A stretch of 64,000 nt of DNA from Micromonospora sp. WMMD1082. GTDB lineage: Bacteria > Actinomycetota > Actinomycetes > Mycobacteriales > Micromonosporaceae. The position numbers and the translations under genes were made by a program. The notes under the pieces were generated by a model. The model saw only the letters and a list, made by a program, of their open reading frames with translations. It had not been told where the DNA came from and ran no database searches. Shown piece by piece: positions 44,209-51,844 of the stretch. Position 1 is the first letter of the stretch, and every line of letters begins with the position of its first letter. The DNA is taken from contig NZ_JARUBM010000002.1 in NCBI RefSeq assembly GCF_029626175.1, positions 1,302,001 to 1,366,000 of the forward strand. Direction: 5' to 3'.

Positions 44209-46089
44209 ATGGGGGCGGCGGAGGTTCGGCTGTCGATTGACTGTGGTGGCGCCACTACTGTGGGGGTGTTGGCGTGGGCTGACGGTGGTGCGTCGGTGTT
44301 GTCGTTTGATGGTGTGCCGTTTCTGCCCAGTGCCCTGTACGTGGCGGCCGATGGGCGGGTGTGGACGGGGCAGCGGGCGTGGCAGGCCGCTGAGGAGCAG
44401 CCGAGCAGGTTGATTCCGAGTCCGCGTCGTCCCGCTGACGGTGAGCTGGTGGTCGACGGTACGCGGGTGGAGGCGGTGGAGCTGGCTGCGGCTCCGTTGC
44501 GTCGGGTGGCTGCTGAGGCTGAGCGGGTTGTTGGTGGGCCGGTGCGGGATGTGCGGTTGGTGGTGCCGGCGGGGTGGGGGCCGCGTCGGCGTACGTGGAT
44601 GCGGCAGGTAGCTCATCGTGCGGGTCTTGTGCAGCCGCGTCTGGTGGAGGTTCCGGTGGCGGTGGCCGAGCAGCTGGCGGGGACTGGTGTGCGGCTGCCT
44701 GTGGGGTCTTCTGTTGTGGTGGTTGATGTTGGCGCGGGTGCGGAGGTGACGGTGCTGCGCCGGGGTCCTGTGGGCTTCGAGGTGCTGGCGACTTTGGCTG
44801 ATCCTGCAGCGGGCGGGGCGAGCGTTGATGCGGCGTTGGCGGCGGTGCTGACGGACGGTCAGGATGCTTCTGGGGACGGCGTGGGGCCGTGGGCTGCGGT
44901 GGAGTGTGTCCGGGTCGCGAAGGAGGCGTTGGTCTCGTATTCGGCGGTGACGGTGCTGTTCGCCGGTCAGGCGCCGGTGGTCGCGAACCGTGCCATGCTG
45001 GATGAGGCGGCTCGGCCGGTGGTGCGTCGCGTCGCGGACCTGGCGCAGGAGTGCATCGCCGCCGCTGAGCTGTCTGCCGGCGATCTGGCGGGGATTTTCT
45101 GCGTGGGTGGTAGTGCTCGCTTGCCGCAGCTGGACGCGGCTATTGCTGAGCGTACTGGGATCACGCCGACCGTTGTGGCCGAGCCTCAGCTCGTTGCGGC
45201 GTTCGGGGCGGCCGAGGCTGGCTTTGTCAGCCCTGGTGCGACGGCTGCGGTGGTGGTGCCGGTGCCGCCGGTGCGTAGAGCTATCGGGATCGCGGTGCCG
45301 GGCTTCGCGTCGTTGGCGTTGATCTGGCAGTGCATCGTGACCGCCGAGCGGAACAACATTTTCCTGGGTGTGTACTGGGTCGAGTTCAACTTGGGTGGGT
45401 TGGCGATGGCGGCCGTGTTCGCCCTGCTGGCGTGCCTGGCTGCGGGAACTGTTCTCGGTTCCCTGATCGCTGCGCGAAGTCCCACTCCGGACGTCCGGAC
45501 GGAGGGTGGGAAGGTCAGTATCGGCATTCTCGCTGCTGTGTCTGTTGGGGCGGCTATCGCGGGGCTTTATGCGGTGGTCATCAGCCAGTACTTCGCGGTG
45601 CCGGTGGGTGGCTACCTGCGGTGGGTGCTGTGGCCGATCGTTCCCATCGCGGTGATGGCAATGGTGATGGCGGTGGTTGCTGCCCGGCAGTGGCGTACGC
45701 CGCACGGCGGCTGGTCGACGCTGCTGGCCGCGCCGACCGGCTCGGTCGTCGCTGCCGCCCTCGGCATGGGTTTGATCCAGTACTCGCTGACCGCGCCCCG
45801 CTGGCCGCACGTGCTGGTGTGGGTCGACCTCGCTGGTCGCGTCGGCGGGCTGCTCCTGGGCGTCGGGATCGTCATGGCACTGGTGACGCCGCTGATGTTC
45901 CGCCTCATTTTGGCCGCGCCGGTCGCGGTGATCGGCGCGGCGATCGTCAACCGGCAGTCCACTGGCATTCTCGCCGTCTGCTACGCCGTGGCCGTAGCGG
46001 TGTGGTGGGCGTCCCGCGTGTGGACGCACATCGTCCATCCCCCGGTCGCCACCGCAGGATCCCGTCGTTCTCCGCCTGGGGGTGGGTGA
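44209..46089 (+). CDS. Hsp70/actin-fold protein with C-terminal membrane domain
   Basis: About 626 residues. The first 340 resemble an Hsp70-type ATPase: VRLSIDCGGATTVGVLAWAD (phosphate 1), VVVVDVGAGAEVTVLRRGPV (phosphate 2), SGDLAGIFCVGGSARLPQLD and a FGAAEAG adenosine end. The remainder has about seven hydrophobic helices (for example VSIGILAAVSVGAAIAGLYA, VLWPIVPIAVMAMVMAVVAA). A TTG at 44197 is an alternative start; neither has a good ribosome binding site. The next gene starts at or just before this stop (GTG 46082 or 46091), so the two are probably coupled. A role as membrane sensor or scaffold is inferred; no substrate domain is present. Confidence 0.75.
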   Translation: MGAAEVRLSIDCGGATTVGVLAWADGGASVLSFDGVPFLPSALYVAADGRVWTGQRAWQAAEEQPSRLIPSPRRPADGELVVDGTRVEAVELAAAPLRRVAAEAERVVGGPVRDVRLVVPAGWGPRRRTWMRQVAHRAGLVQPRLVEVPVAVAEQLAGTGVRLPVGSSVVVVDVGAGAEVTVLRRGPVGFEVLATLADPAAGGASVDAALAAVLTDGQDASGDGVGPWAAVECVRVAKEALVSYSAVTVLFAGQAPVVANRAMLDEAARPVVRRVADLAQECIAAAELSAGDLAGIFCVGGSARLPQLDAAIAERTGITPTVVAEPQLVAAFGAAEAGFVSPGATAAVVVPVPPVRRAIGIAVPGFASLALIWQCIVTAERNNIFLGVYWVEFNLGGLAMAAVFALLACLAAGTVLGSLIAARSPTPDVRTEGGKVSIGILAAVSVGAAIAGLYAVVISQYFAVPVGGYLRWVLWPIVPIAVMAMVMAVVAARQWRTPHGGWSTLLAAPTGSVVAAALGMGLIQYSLTAPRWPHVLVWVDLAGRVGGLLLGVGIVMALVTPLMFRLILAAPVAVIGAAIVNRQSTGILAVCYAVAVAVWWASRVWTHIVHPPVATAGSRRSPPGGG

Positions 46090-46090
46090 G

Positions 46091-48163
46091 GTGCGTTGGC
46101 CGCGGCAGCTGATGTCGCTGCTGTTCGTCCTCGTGCTCTTGACGGGTCCGCCGCTGGTGCTTCTGGTCTTGGTTGGTCCGCCGATTCGCGGGTGGCCGAC
46201 CGGTGAGCAGGCGCGGGCATGGGTGCAGCAGCCGTTGACCGAGCAGACGCTCACCGCCGCGCTGACGATCGGGGCGTGGCTGGTCTGGCTGATGCTCGCC
46301 TACACCGTTGCCGTGCGGGTCCTCCTCCGGGCCCGCGCGACCTCGGTATGGCTGCGGCGTCTGCCGCTGCCGACGCCGTTGCAGGCGACGGCCAGCGGGA
46401 TGGCCGGAGCTGCGGTCCTCGGCGTCACCACCAACACTGTCACCGCCGCCCCGCCGCCACCACCACAGCCGGTAGCGGCAGACGCCACCGCGCTGCACGA
46501 CGAGGCCACCCCGCCCGGTGGCGGTGGCGGTGGCCAGAGCGCGTCCGATGGTGGGATCGGTGTGCCCGGAGGCTGGCTGCCCCACGACGTCGCGGTGCAG
46601 GTCGCCGCTGCCGCCGCGCTGGTCTGGCTGCGCCGCCGCCGCGACTACCACCCCCAACCGATCAGCCCGGACGGCCGCCACGACCCCGACCTCGCGCCGC
46701 TGCCCCCTACCGTCGCCGGGGTGCAGGCCGCACTCGCCGACTCGCCCGGACCGTCGGCGCCCCCGAGCGGGATCGCGGCGCTGGTCGAGGCTCTCCCGGC
46801 CGGCGGAGTGGGCCTCACCGGGCCAGGTGCTCTCGCCGTCGGCCGAGGACTGCTGGTCACCGCCCTCCTAACCGGGCAACATCACCAGGCGCGCCCACAG
46901 CTGATCACCACCAGGGCCACACTCTCCAACCTCCTCGGCCCGGCCGCCGAAACCCTCGGCCGCCGTCTGCCGCTCACCACCGTCGACAGCATCGCCGACG
47001 CGGTCCAGCTCGTCGCACCCGGCGGCTCCTGCGCTGCTGTGAACACCGCCGATCAGCACCAGGACACGCAAGGGGCGAGCACTCATCCCAGGATCGTGCT
47101 TCTCAGCGAACCCGACGGCGACGGACATGACCTGAGGCGACTCGCCGATGCCAGCGCCACCGCTGTGGCGGTCGTGTTGGGAGGATCGCTGGCTGGGCCG
47201 GCCTGGCATGCCGACCCGGCAGGCCACCTACACGGCCCACACCGCCCCGATGCGCCTGGACCACAGCTCTGCGTCCTGGACCAGGTGGCCGCCACCGACC
47301 TGCTCGCCGTCATCGCCGGTCCCGATCCGACACCCCACCCGACCGCCCCGAGCCCTCCGGGCCCCGTTGCGGTGTCACCGCAGCGGCGGCTGCCCCGGCA
47401 GGCCACCCGACACCAGCCCCGCCGCATGTCCCCGGCCCTCGGCCATCGGCTGCGCCTGCGCGTCCTGGGTGATCCCGAACTGCTTATCGACGGTGAGCCC
47501 GTTGCCGTGCGCCGCAGCGCCGCCCTTCACGTCCTGGTCTACCTCGCCGCTCACCCGGCCGGCGCCGACACCGGCCAGCTCACCGACGCCATCTGGCCAG
47601 GACTGCCCCGCCACTCCCTCAGCGGACGGCTCTACACCACACTCAGCGACCTACGCGCCACGATCCGGACCGCCAGCGGGCTGCACGTCATCGACCACAC
47701 CGACGACCGCTACCGGCTCCACCCCGAGCACATCGACGTCGACCTGTGGCACCTGAACACCGCCATCCGCCACGCCGCCACCGCGATCAACGACACCCGC
47801 AGCGCCTGGCAGGCCATCCTCGACGCCTACCCCGCCGACCTCGCGACCGGACGCATCTGGCCCTGGCTCGACCCGATCCGCGAAACGATCCGCCGGAACA
47901 TCATCGACGTCTGCGTCTGCTTCGCCGCCGCCGAACCGGACCCACACCACGCCCTCACGCTGCTACAAGACGGCATCCGCATCGACCCCTACAACACTGA
48001 CCTGCACACACACGCCATGCACGCTCTCACCGCCCTGGGCGACAGTGAGGCCGCCGCCGAGCTGCACCACCGCTACCAGCGGACCCTCACCCACGCCGGC
48101 CTCGACGGCGGCGCCCTCCACCGCCCGCCGGTGGTGTCACCGAACGGGCCCGAGCACGTGTAG
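46091..48163 (+). CDS. Membrane-anchored BTAD-domain regulator
   Basis: About 690 residues. Two N-terminal helices (LMSLLFVLVLLTGPPLVLLV; ALTIGAWLVWLMLAYTVAVR) and a third at 105-125 are followed by a Pro/Gly-rich segment, another helix (VAVQVAAAAALVWL), a central domain (VGLTGPGALAVGRGLLVTAL), then LRLRVLGDPELLIDGEPVAV, a winged-helix, and the BTAD helical region DVDLWHLNTAIRHAATAIND to ALTALGDSEAAAELHHRYQR. Architecture parallels the LysM-containing protein at 51845 but without LysM. BTAD proteins are usually DNA-binding activators; here the domain is attached to a membrane anchor. Confidence 0.82.
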   Translation: MRWPRQLMSLLFVLVLLTGPPLVLLVLVGPPIRGWPTGEQARAWVQQPLTEQTLTAALTIGAWLVWLMLAYTVAVRVLLRARATSVWLRRLPLPTPLQATASGMAGAAVLGVTTNTVTAAPPPPPQPVAADATALHDEATPPGGGGGGQSASDGGIGVPGGWLPHDVAVQVAAAAALVWLRRRRDYHPQPISPDGRHDPDLAPLPPTVAGVQAALADSPGPSAPPSGIAALVEALPAGGVGLTGPGALAVGRGLLVTALLTGQHHQARPQLITTRATLSNLLGPAAETLGRRLPLTTVDSIADAVQLVAPGGSCAAVNTADQHQDTQGASTHPRIVLLSEPDGDGHDLRRLADASATAVAVVLGGSLAGPAWHADPAGHLHGPHRPDAPGPQLCVLDQVAATDLLAVIAGPDPTPHPTAPSPPGPVAVSPQRRLPRQATRHQPRRMSPALGHRLRLRVLGDPELLIDGEPVAVRRSAALHVLVYLAAHPAGADTGQLTDAIWPGLPRHSLSGRLYTTLSDLRATIRTASGLHVIDHTDDRYRLHPEHIDVDLWHLNTAIRHAATAINDTRSAWQAILDAYPADLATGRIWPWLDPIRETIRRNIIDVCVCFAAAEPDPHHALTLLQDGIRIDPYNTDLHTHAMHALTALGDSEAAAELHHRYQRTLTHAGLDGGALHRPPVVSPNGPEHV

Positions 48164-48231
48164 CTACGCCAAAGCAGCCGATCGCGGTCATCGGCGTGAG
48201 CGGCAGTCGTGGCCGGACACCTGTGGTCGGA

Positions 48232-49242
48232 TCAGTCGGGATCGGGCATCAGGCCCTGCGCCCGGAGTTGGTGCACCTGACTCGCCGGCGGCGGAAACGA
48301 GTCACGGTCCGACGGGCGAGGCCCTTCCGGGCCGTCCGGGCCGAACCGGATGAACGTCTCGACCCGGGTCACCCGGCACCGCACACCACCCACCTCGAAG
48401 TCGTCGGTACGTGGGGGACGGTGCGCCGCGCGGGCACGGGCGTACGCCTCCATGAGGTCTTCCATCGAGGTGTTCTCGTCCCGCGGGATGTCGGCGATGG
48501 TGAACGACTCCGCGTCCCGGGCCGCCTGCGGCGTCGGGTACGTGGCCAACGACCGGGGCCGCCACCTACCGTCCACGTACCCCCCGACGGTGAAACCCAC
48601 CGGAAGCAGCACCACGTTCGGATGCGTCGCCACCGCCCGACGGGAATCGGCACGCACGTCCTCGGGGACGGACTCCGCCTGGTAGGACGCCGTGACCATC
48701 TCCATCCGGACCAGCCCGTCGGTGAGCCCGGTACCAGCGGCCGGATCGATCACGAACCCGTTCACCGGCGACGTGGTCCGCTGTGCCTCGCCCGGCGGGT
48801 ACGGATCCGCGTCGGTGGGTCGAGGCGGCTCCGGCCCGTCCGGGCCCATCCGGATGAACGGCTGCGCCCGGATGATCCGGTAACGACGACCGCCGACGGC
48901 AAGCTCGTTGACCGGCTCCCAGTCGAGCACCTCGTACGCCGTCTTGTACGCCGCCCGCACGGCCGCGTGCTCAGCAGTGTCCGGCGTCTCGCTGAGCAGC
49001 CGCCGCAAATGCGACGCCAGGCTGTCCCGGGCATGCTGCGGCTCCTCGGCGTCCAGCCCCACGATCCGCCACCGGCCGTCCACCTCCCCCGCACAGCCGA
49101 AGATCGGCGCACCCCACATCAACCTGGGATAGGCGACCGAGCGGCGTCGGGCATCATCCTCCGACACCGCCGACACGGGATCATCCCGCCGCTCAATGTT
49201 GATCAACAGGTGATCGGGCACCCGCCCATCGCGATAGACCAT
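48232..49242 (-). CDS. DUF5954-like family protein
   Basis: A 336-aa soluble protein with two similar halves: RRYRIIRAQPFIRMGPDGPE, PPRPTDADPYPP and VRCRVTRVETFIRFGPDGPE, GPRPSDRDSFPPP; also VDGRWRIVGLDAEEPQHARD versus VDGRWRPRSLATYPTPQAAR. The N-terminus VPDHLLINIERRDDPVSAVS and AYPRLMWGAPIFGCAGEV match an actinobacterial family I recall as DUF5954. Function is unknown. The internal duplication is seen directly. It is convergent with the BTAD gene. Confidence 0.78.
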   Translation of the reverse strand: MVYRDGRVPDHLLINIERRDDPVSAVSEDDARRRSVAYPRLMWGAPIFGCAGEVDGRWRIVGLDAEEPQHARDSLASHLRRLLSETPDTAEHAAVRAAYKTAYEVLDWEPVNELAVGGRRYRIIRAQPFIRMGPDGPEPPRPTDADPYPPGEAQRTTSPVNGFVIDPAAGTGLTDGLVRMEMVTASYQAESVPEDVRADSRRAVATHPNVVLLPVGFTVGGYVDGRWRPRSLATYPTPQAARDAESFTIADIPRDENTSMEDLMEAYARARAAHRPPRTDDFEVGGVRCRVTRVETFIRFGPDGPEGPRPSDRDSFPPPASQVHQLRAQGLMPDPD

Positions 49243-49379
49243 GTACGCAGTGTGAGTCCCCGATCGCCGAAACGCAGCCCCGCCACCACCACACTTCCTC
49301 CACCAACGTCGGCACTCCCTCTACATCGAGGCTGCGATCACGTGCCGTCGTTGGGCAGAGGTAGGGGCGAGTGCTAGTG

Positions 49380-50878
49380 CCAATGCCGCTCAGTTAGGGT
49401 TCTGGGCCGGTCGTCAACCCTGCTGTGGCGAGGATGTTGATGTTGATCGTGGCTTGGTAGTTGGTGCGGTCGATGGTGCCTTTGGCGCGGTGTTTGGAGA
49501 TTGCTCGTTTGACCACGTGAGGGCTGACTCGGGTGCGGCGTGGGGGCAGTGGGTCGGCCAGGACTGCGCGGCCGATGGCGCCGACGAGGTCGATGGTGGT
49601 CTCGGCGATGACACCTGCGGCGTGGATGATCTGGTCGCGGGCGGCGTGCAGCGCGATGGTGAAGCTGGCCCGGTCGGGGCTGGTCGTGGGTTGGCTGGCG
49701 GTGGCGTCAGCCATCGCCAGCCGGACCGCCTGGTAGGCGGCCAGTAGGGCGTAGACCTCCTGGTTTACCCCGTTCGGGGTCCGTGCCCGCAGGACCCGTC
49801 CGCCCAGCAGGGTGGACTTCAGCTCCAGGTACGCCGTCTCGATCTCCCAGCGTTGGTGGTAGAGGGTGACCAGATCCAGGGCGGGGAAGCGGCGCTGGTC
49901 GGTGAGGGTGGTGATCAACCGGTACCGGCCGACGTGGCGTTTACCGTTCATGCTCACGACGATCTCGGCGTCAACGACCCGGACCGTCATCGCGCCGATG
50001 ACAGACAGCCAGGACCCGTCGCGATGGCGGCGGATGACGGGCAGCCGCCGGTCGTCCTTGTCGCGGATGAGCAGGTCAGCGCCGGTGCCGGCGAACTGTT
50101 CGATCATCTGACGGGCGGCGAACCCACGATCGGCCAGCAGCAGCATTCCTGGGCGCAGGCAGCTCAGCAGCCGGCCGGCGCAGCCCAGTTCACCGATGCT
50201 GATCGGCGCGAACACGGCGTCGATGACAGCGCGAGTGCCGCACGCCACGACGGCGACCAGCCGCAGCATCGGATACCCCGACCCACCGTGGCTGCCCGCC
50301 TGACGCGGATAGACCCTCAAGTTCGCCGTAGTGTCGGGCACGAACATGCTGGTGCCGTCGATCGCGCACACCAGCAGACCCCGCCACCGGGCGGCCCCCG
50401 CCGGCGGACCCGACAGCAGCCGGAACAACGCCACCAGAGGCTTGTCCCCGACCCGCCGGCGAGCCTGCGACAGCGCCGAGGACGTCGGCAGCGCCACTGT
50501 CAACCCGTCCAGCCCGGCAACCAACCGAGCCCACACCTGCCGGTAACCGACCTCAGCGAACAACCCCGCCGCGAGCAGCAGATACACCACCACCCGCGAC
50601 GGCAGATCCCGCACCCGCGACTGCACACCACCGGCCTCGGCCAGCACCGCATCGACCATCTCGAACGGCACCTGCTGCGTCAACTCACCCAGATGACCCG
50701 GCGCGAACCGCCCCGCAGCCACCGTGATCGTGGACGTGATGGCAGACTGTTCCAACGGCGGGGCTCCCGGTCCAGAGGCTGTCTTGGAGTGACAAACCTC
50801 TATACCGAGACCCCGCCGTCCTCGTCTACCACCACACCCCTTGACACACGCCCCGCCCCCTTAACTGAGCGGCATTGG
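49380..50878 (-). mobile_element. IS4-family insertion sequence
   Basis: A 1499-bp element. Inverted repeats CCAATGCCGCTCAGTTA at 49380 and its complement ending at 50878 match over 17 bp. They are flanked by the 8-bp direct repeat TGCTAGTG at 49372-49379 and 50879-50886. The target lies at the 3' end of the small gene on the right, whose TAG stop is contained in the duplicated octamer and thus preserved on that side. Confidence 0.93.
49394..50755 (-). CDS. IS4-family transposase
   Basis: A 453-aa transposase. LVCAIDGTSMFVPDTTANLR contains the first catalytic Asp, LLLADRGFAARQMIEQFAGT the second, and LVTLYHQRWEIETAYLELKS the YREK-type region with the catalytic Glu. The N-terminal PSRVVVYLLLAAGLFAEVGY and SSALSQARRRVGDKPLVALF are typical of the IS4 group. 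Full length and intact. Confidence 0.95.
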   Translation of the reverse strand: MEQSAITSTITVAAGRFAPGHLGELTQQVPFEMVDAVLAEAGGVQSRVRDLPSRVVVYLLLAAGLFAEVGYRQVWARLVAGLDGLTVALPTSSALSQARRRVGDKPLVALFRLLSGPPAGAARWRGLLVCAIDGTSMFVPDTTANLRVYPRQAGSHGGSGYPMLRLVAVVACGTRAVIDAVFAPISIGELGCAGRLLSCLRPGMLLLADRGFAARQMIEQFAGTGADLLIRDKDDRRLPVIRRHRDGSWLSVIGAMTVRVVDAEIVVSMNGKRHVGRYRLITTLTDQRRFPALDLVTLYHQRWEIETAYLELKSTLLGGRVLRARTPNGVNQEVYALLAAYQAVRLAMADATASQPTTSPDRASFTIALHAARDQIIHAAGVIAETTIDLVGAIGRAVLADPLPPRRTRVSPHVVKRAISKHRAKGTIDRTNYQATININILATAGLTTGPEP

Positions 50879-50880
50879 TG

Positions 50881-51384
50881 CTAGTGCAAGTCGTCTGCCG
50901 AGACTGCTCCACGTCCTACGGGCAGCCCTACGACGCCGGCCGCGAGGCGGTCAGTCGAACCAGTTGAAGACAACATCTCCGACTCGCGCCGGACGGTGGT
51001 ATGCGACGTCCCGCCTCTCGTCGTCGTCAAGACTGGCAGCAGTGCCTCGGTCAGCGGCTCCTCCAACTCCCCCGGGGCAGCCACGGGCAGGCCAACTGTC
51101 CGGAACAGGTCGGCGTGGGGAACGTCGCGGAACGCCGTGGCGAGGGCCTGCGGATTCGTATCGTCGGCTGCGGCCACCAGAGGCAGGCGCGCATTCAGCA
51201 GCAACCGGCAGCGTGCTGCGTCAAGGTGCAGTCGTACGCGGTAGTGGTTGCGGCCTACCGTGGGCGGTTCCACCGGCCCGACCACACGAGCACCGGTCTC
51301 CCTCGCCAGGTCATGCACGACCGCAAGCCACACGGACGCGATAGCAGGGTCGACGTGAGCCGCCGCGACACCAGCGACAAGCAT
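50881..51384 (-). CDS. Hypothetical protein
   Basis: A 167-aa frame: SVWLAVVHDLARETGARVVG, EPPTVGRNHYRVRLHLDAAR, CRLLLNARLPLVAAADDTNP, ALATAFRDVPHADLFRTVGL and LEEPLTEALLPVLTT. The TAG stop lies in the octamer duplicated by the IS4-family insertion, so the gene was not disrupted. It follows a 53-codon gene by 3 bp and forms a two-gene operon with it. No family is recognised. Confidence 0.55.
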   Translation of the reverse strand: MLVAGVAAAHVDPAIASVWLAVVHDLARETGARVVGPVEPPTVGRNHYRVRLHLDAARCRLLLNARLPLVAAADDTNPQALATAFRDVPHADLFRTVGLPVAAPGELEEPLTEALLPVLTTTRGGTSHTTVRRESEMLSSTGSTDRLAAGVVGLPVGRGAVSADDLH

Positions 51385-51387
51385 CCG

Positions 51388-51549
51388 CTACGCCGACTCT
51401 CGGGCGAGATCGTCGATGAGCCAACGAAGCGCGGAGACCGCGTTCGAGTAGCGCAGGTAGCGAGGATTCTGATGTGACTTGGGCTCGCACCGCTCACGCA
51501 TCCGACGCAACTCATCGATCATCTGTTGCAGACGCTGCTCATCCGTCAC
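51388..51549 (-). CDS. Small hypothetical protein
   Basis: 53 residues from GTG 51549: TDEQRLQQMIDELRRMRERC, EPKSHQNPRYLRYSNAVSAL, RWLIDDLARESA. It is helical and charged and may form a coiled coil. It is followed after 3 bp by the hypothetical gene ending at 50881. It is divergent from the LysM-BTAD gene, with about 295 bp between the two starts. Function is unknown. Confidence 0.5.
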   Translation of the reverse strand: MTDEQRLQQMIDELRRMRERCEPKSHQNPRYLRYSNAVSALRWLIDDLARESA

Positions 51550-51844
51550 GCCTGAAGCGTCCCGGACGGGCCCACAGAACGGCAACACCCATTTCCTGCC
51601 CGTGAGTCAAGGGCAGCCGGATACCGGTGGCAGCACCGGACGTACCCGACACCCCTCGTCCAATACCCGCCTGGCTGCTGACCGATGGCCGATGCGTGCG
51701 CACCAGCAGGTGGCCTGTGACCTGCGGTTGTAAGGCCGTGTAAGCACTTGTGAGGTGCTGTCAGGTCCTTCCACGACGGCAACGGCGCCGCGCGCTCCTA
51801 CGGTCGGTGTGACCAGCTGTCGGAACGTCGGAGGGAGACGGGCT

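Noticed and set aside
44107..46254. 715-codon minus-strand open frame opposite the Hsp70-like gene
   Set aside because: Antisense shadow with Arg/His/Thr bias; the plus strand carries recognisable motifs and membrane helices.
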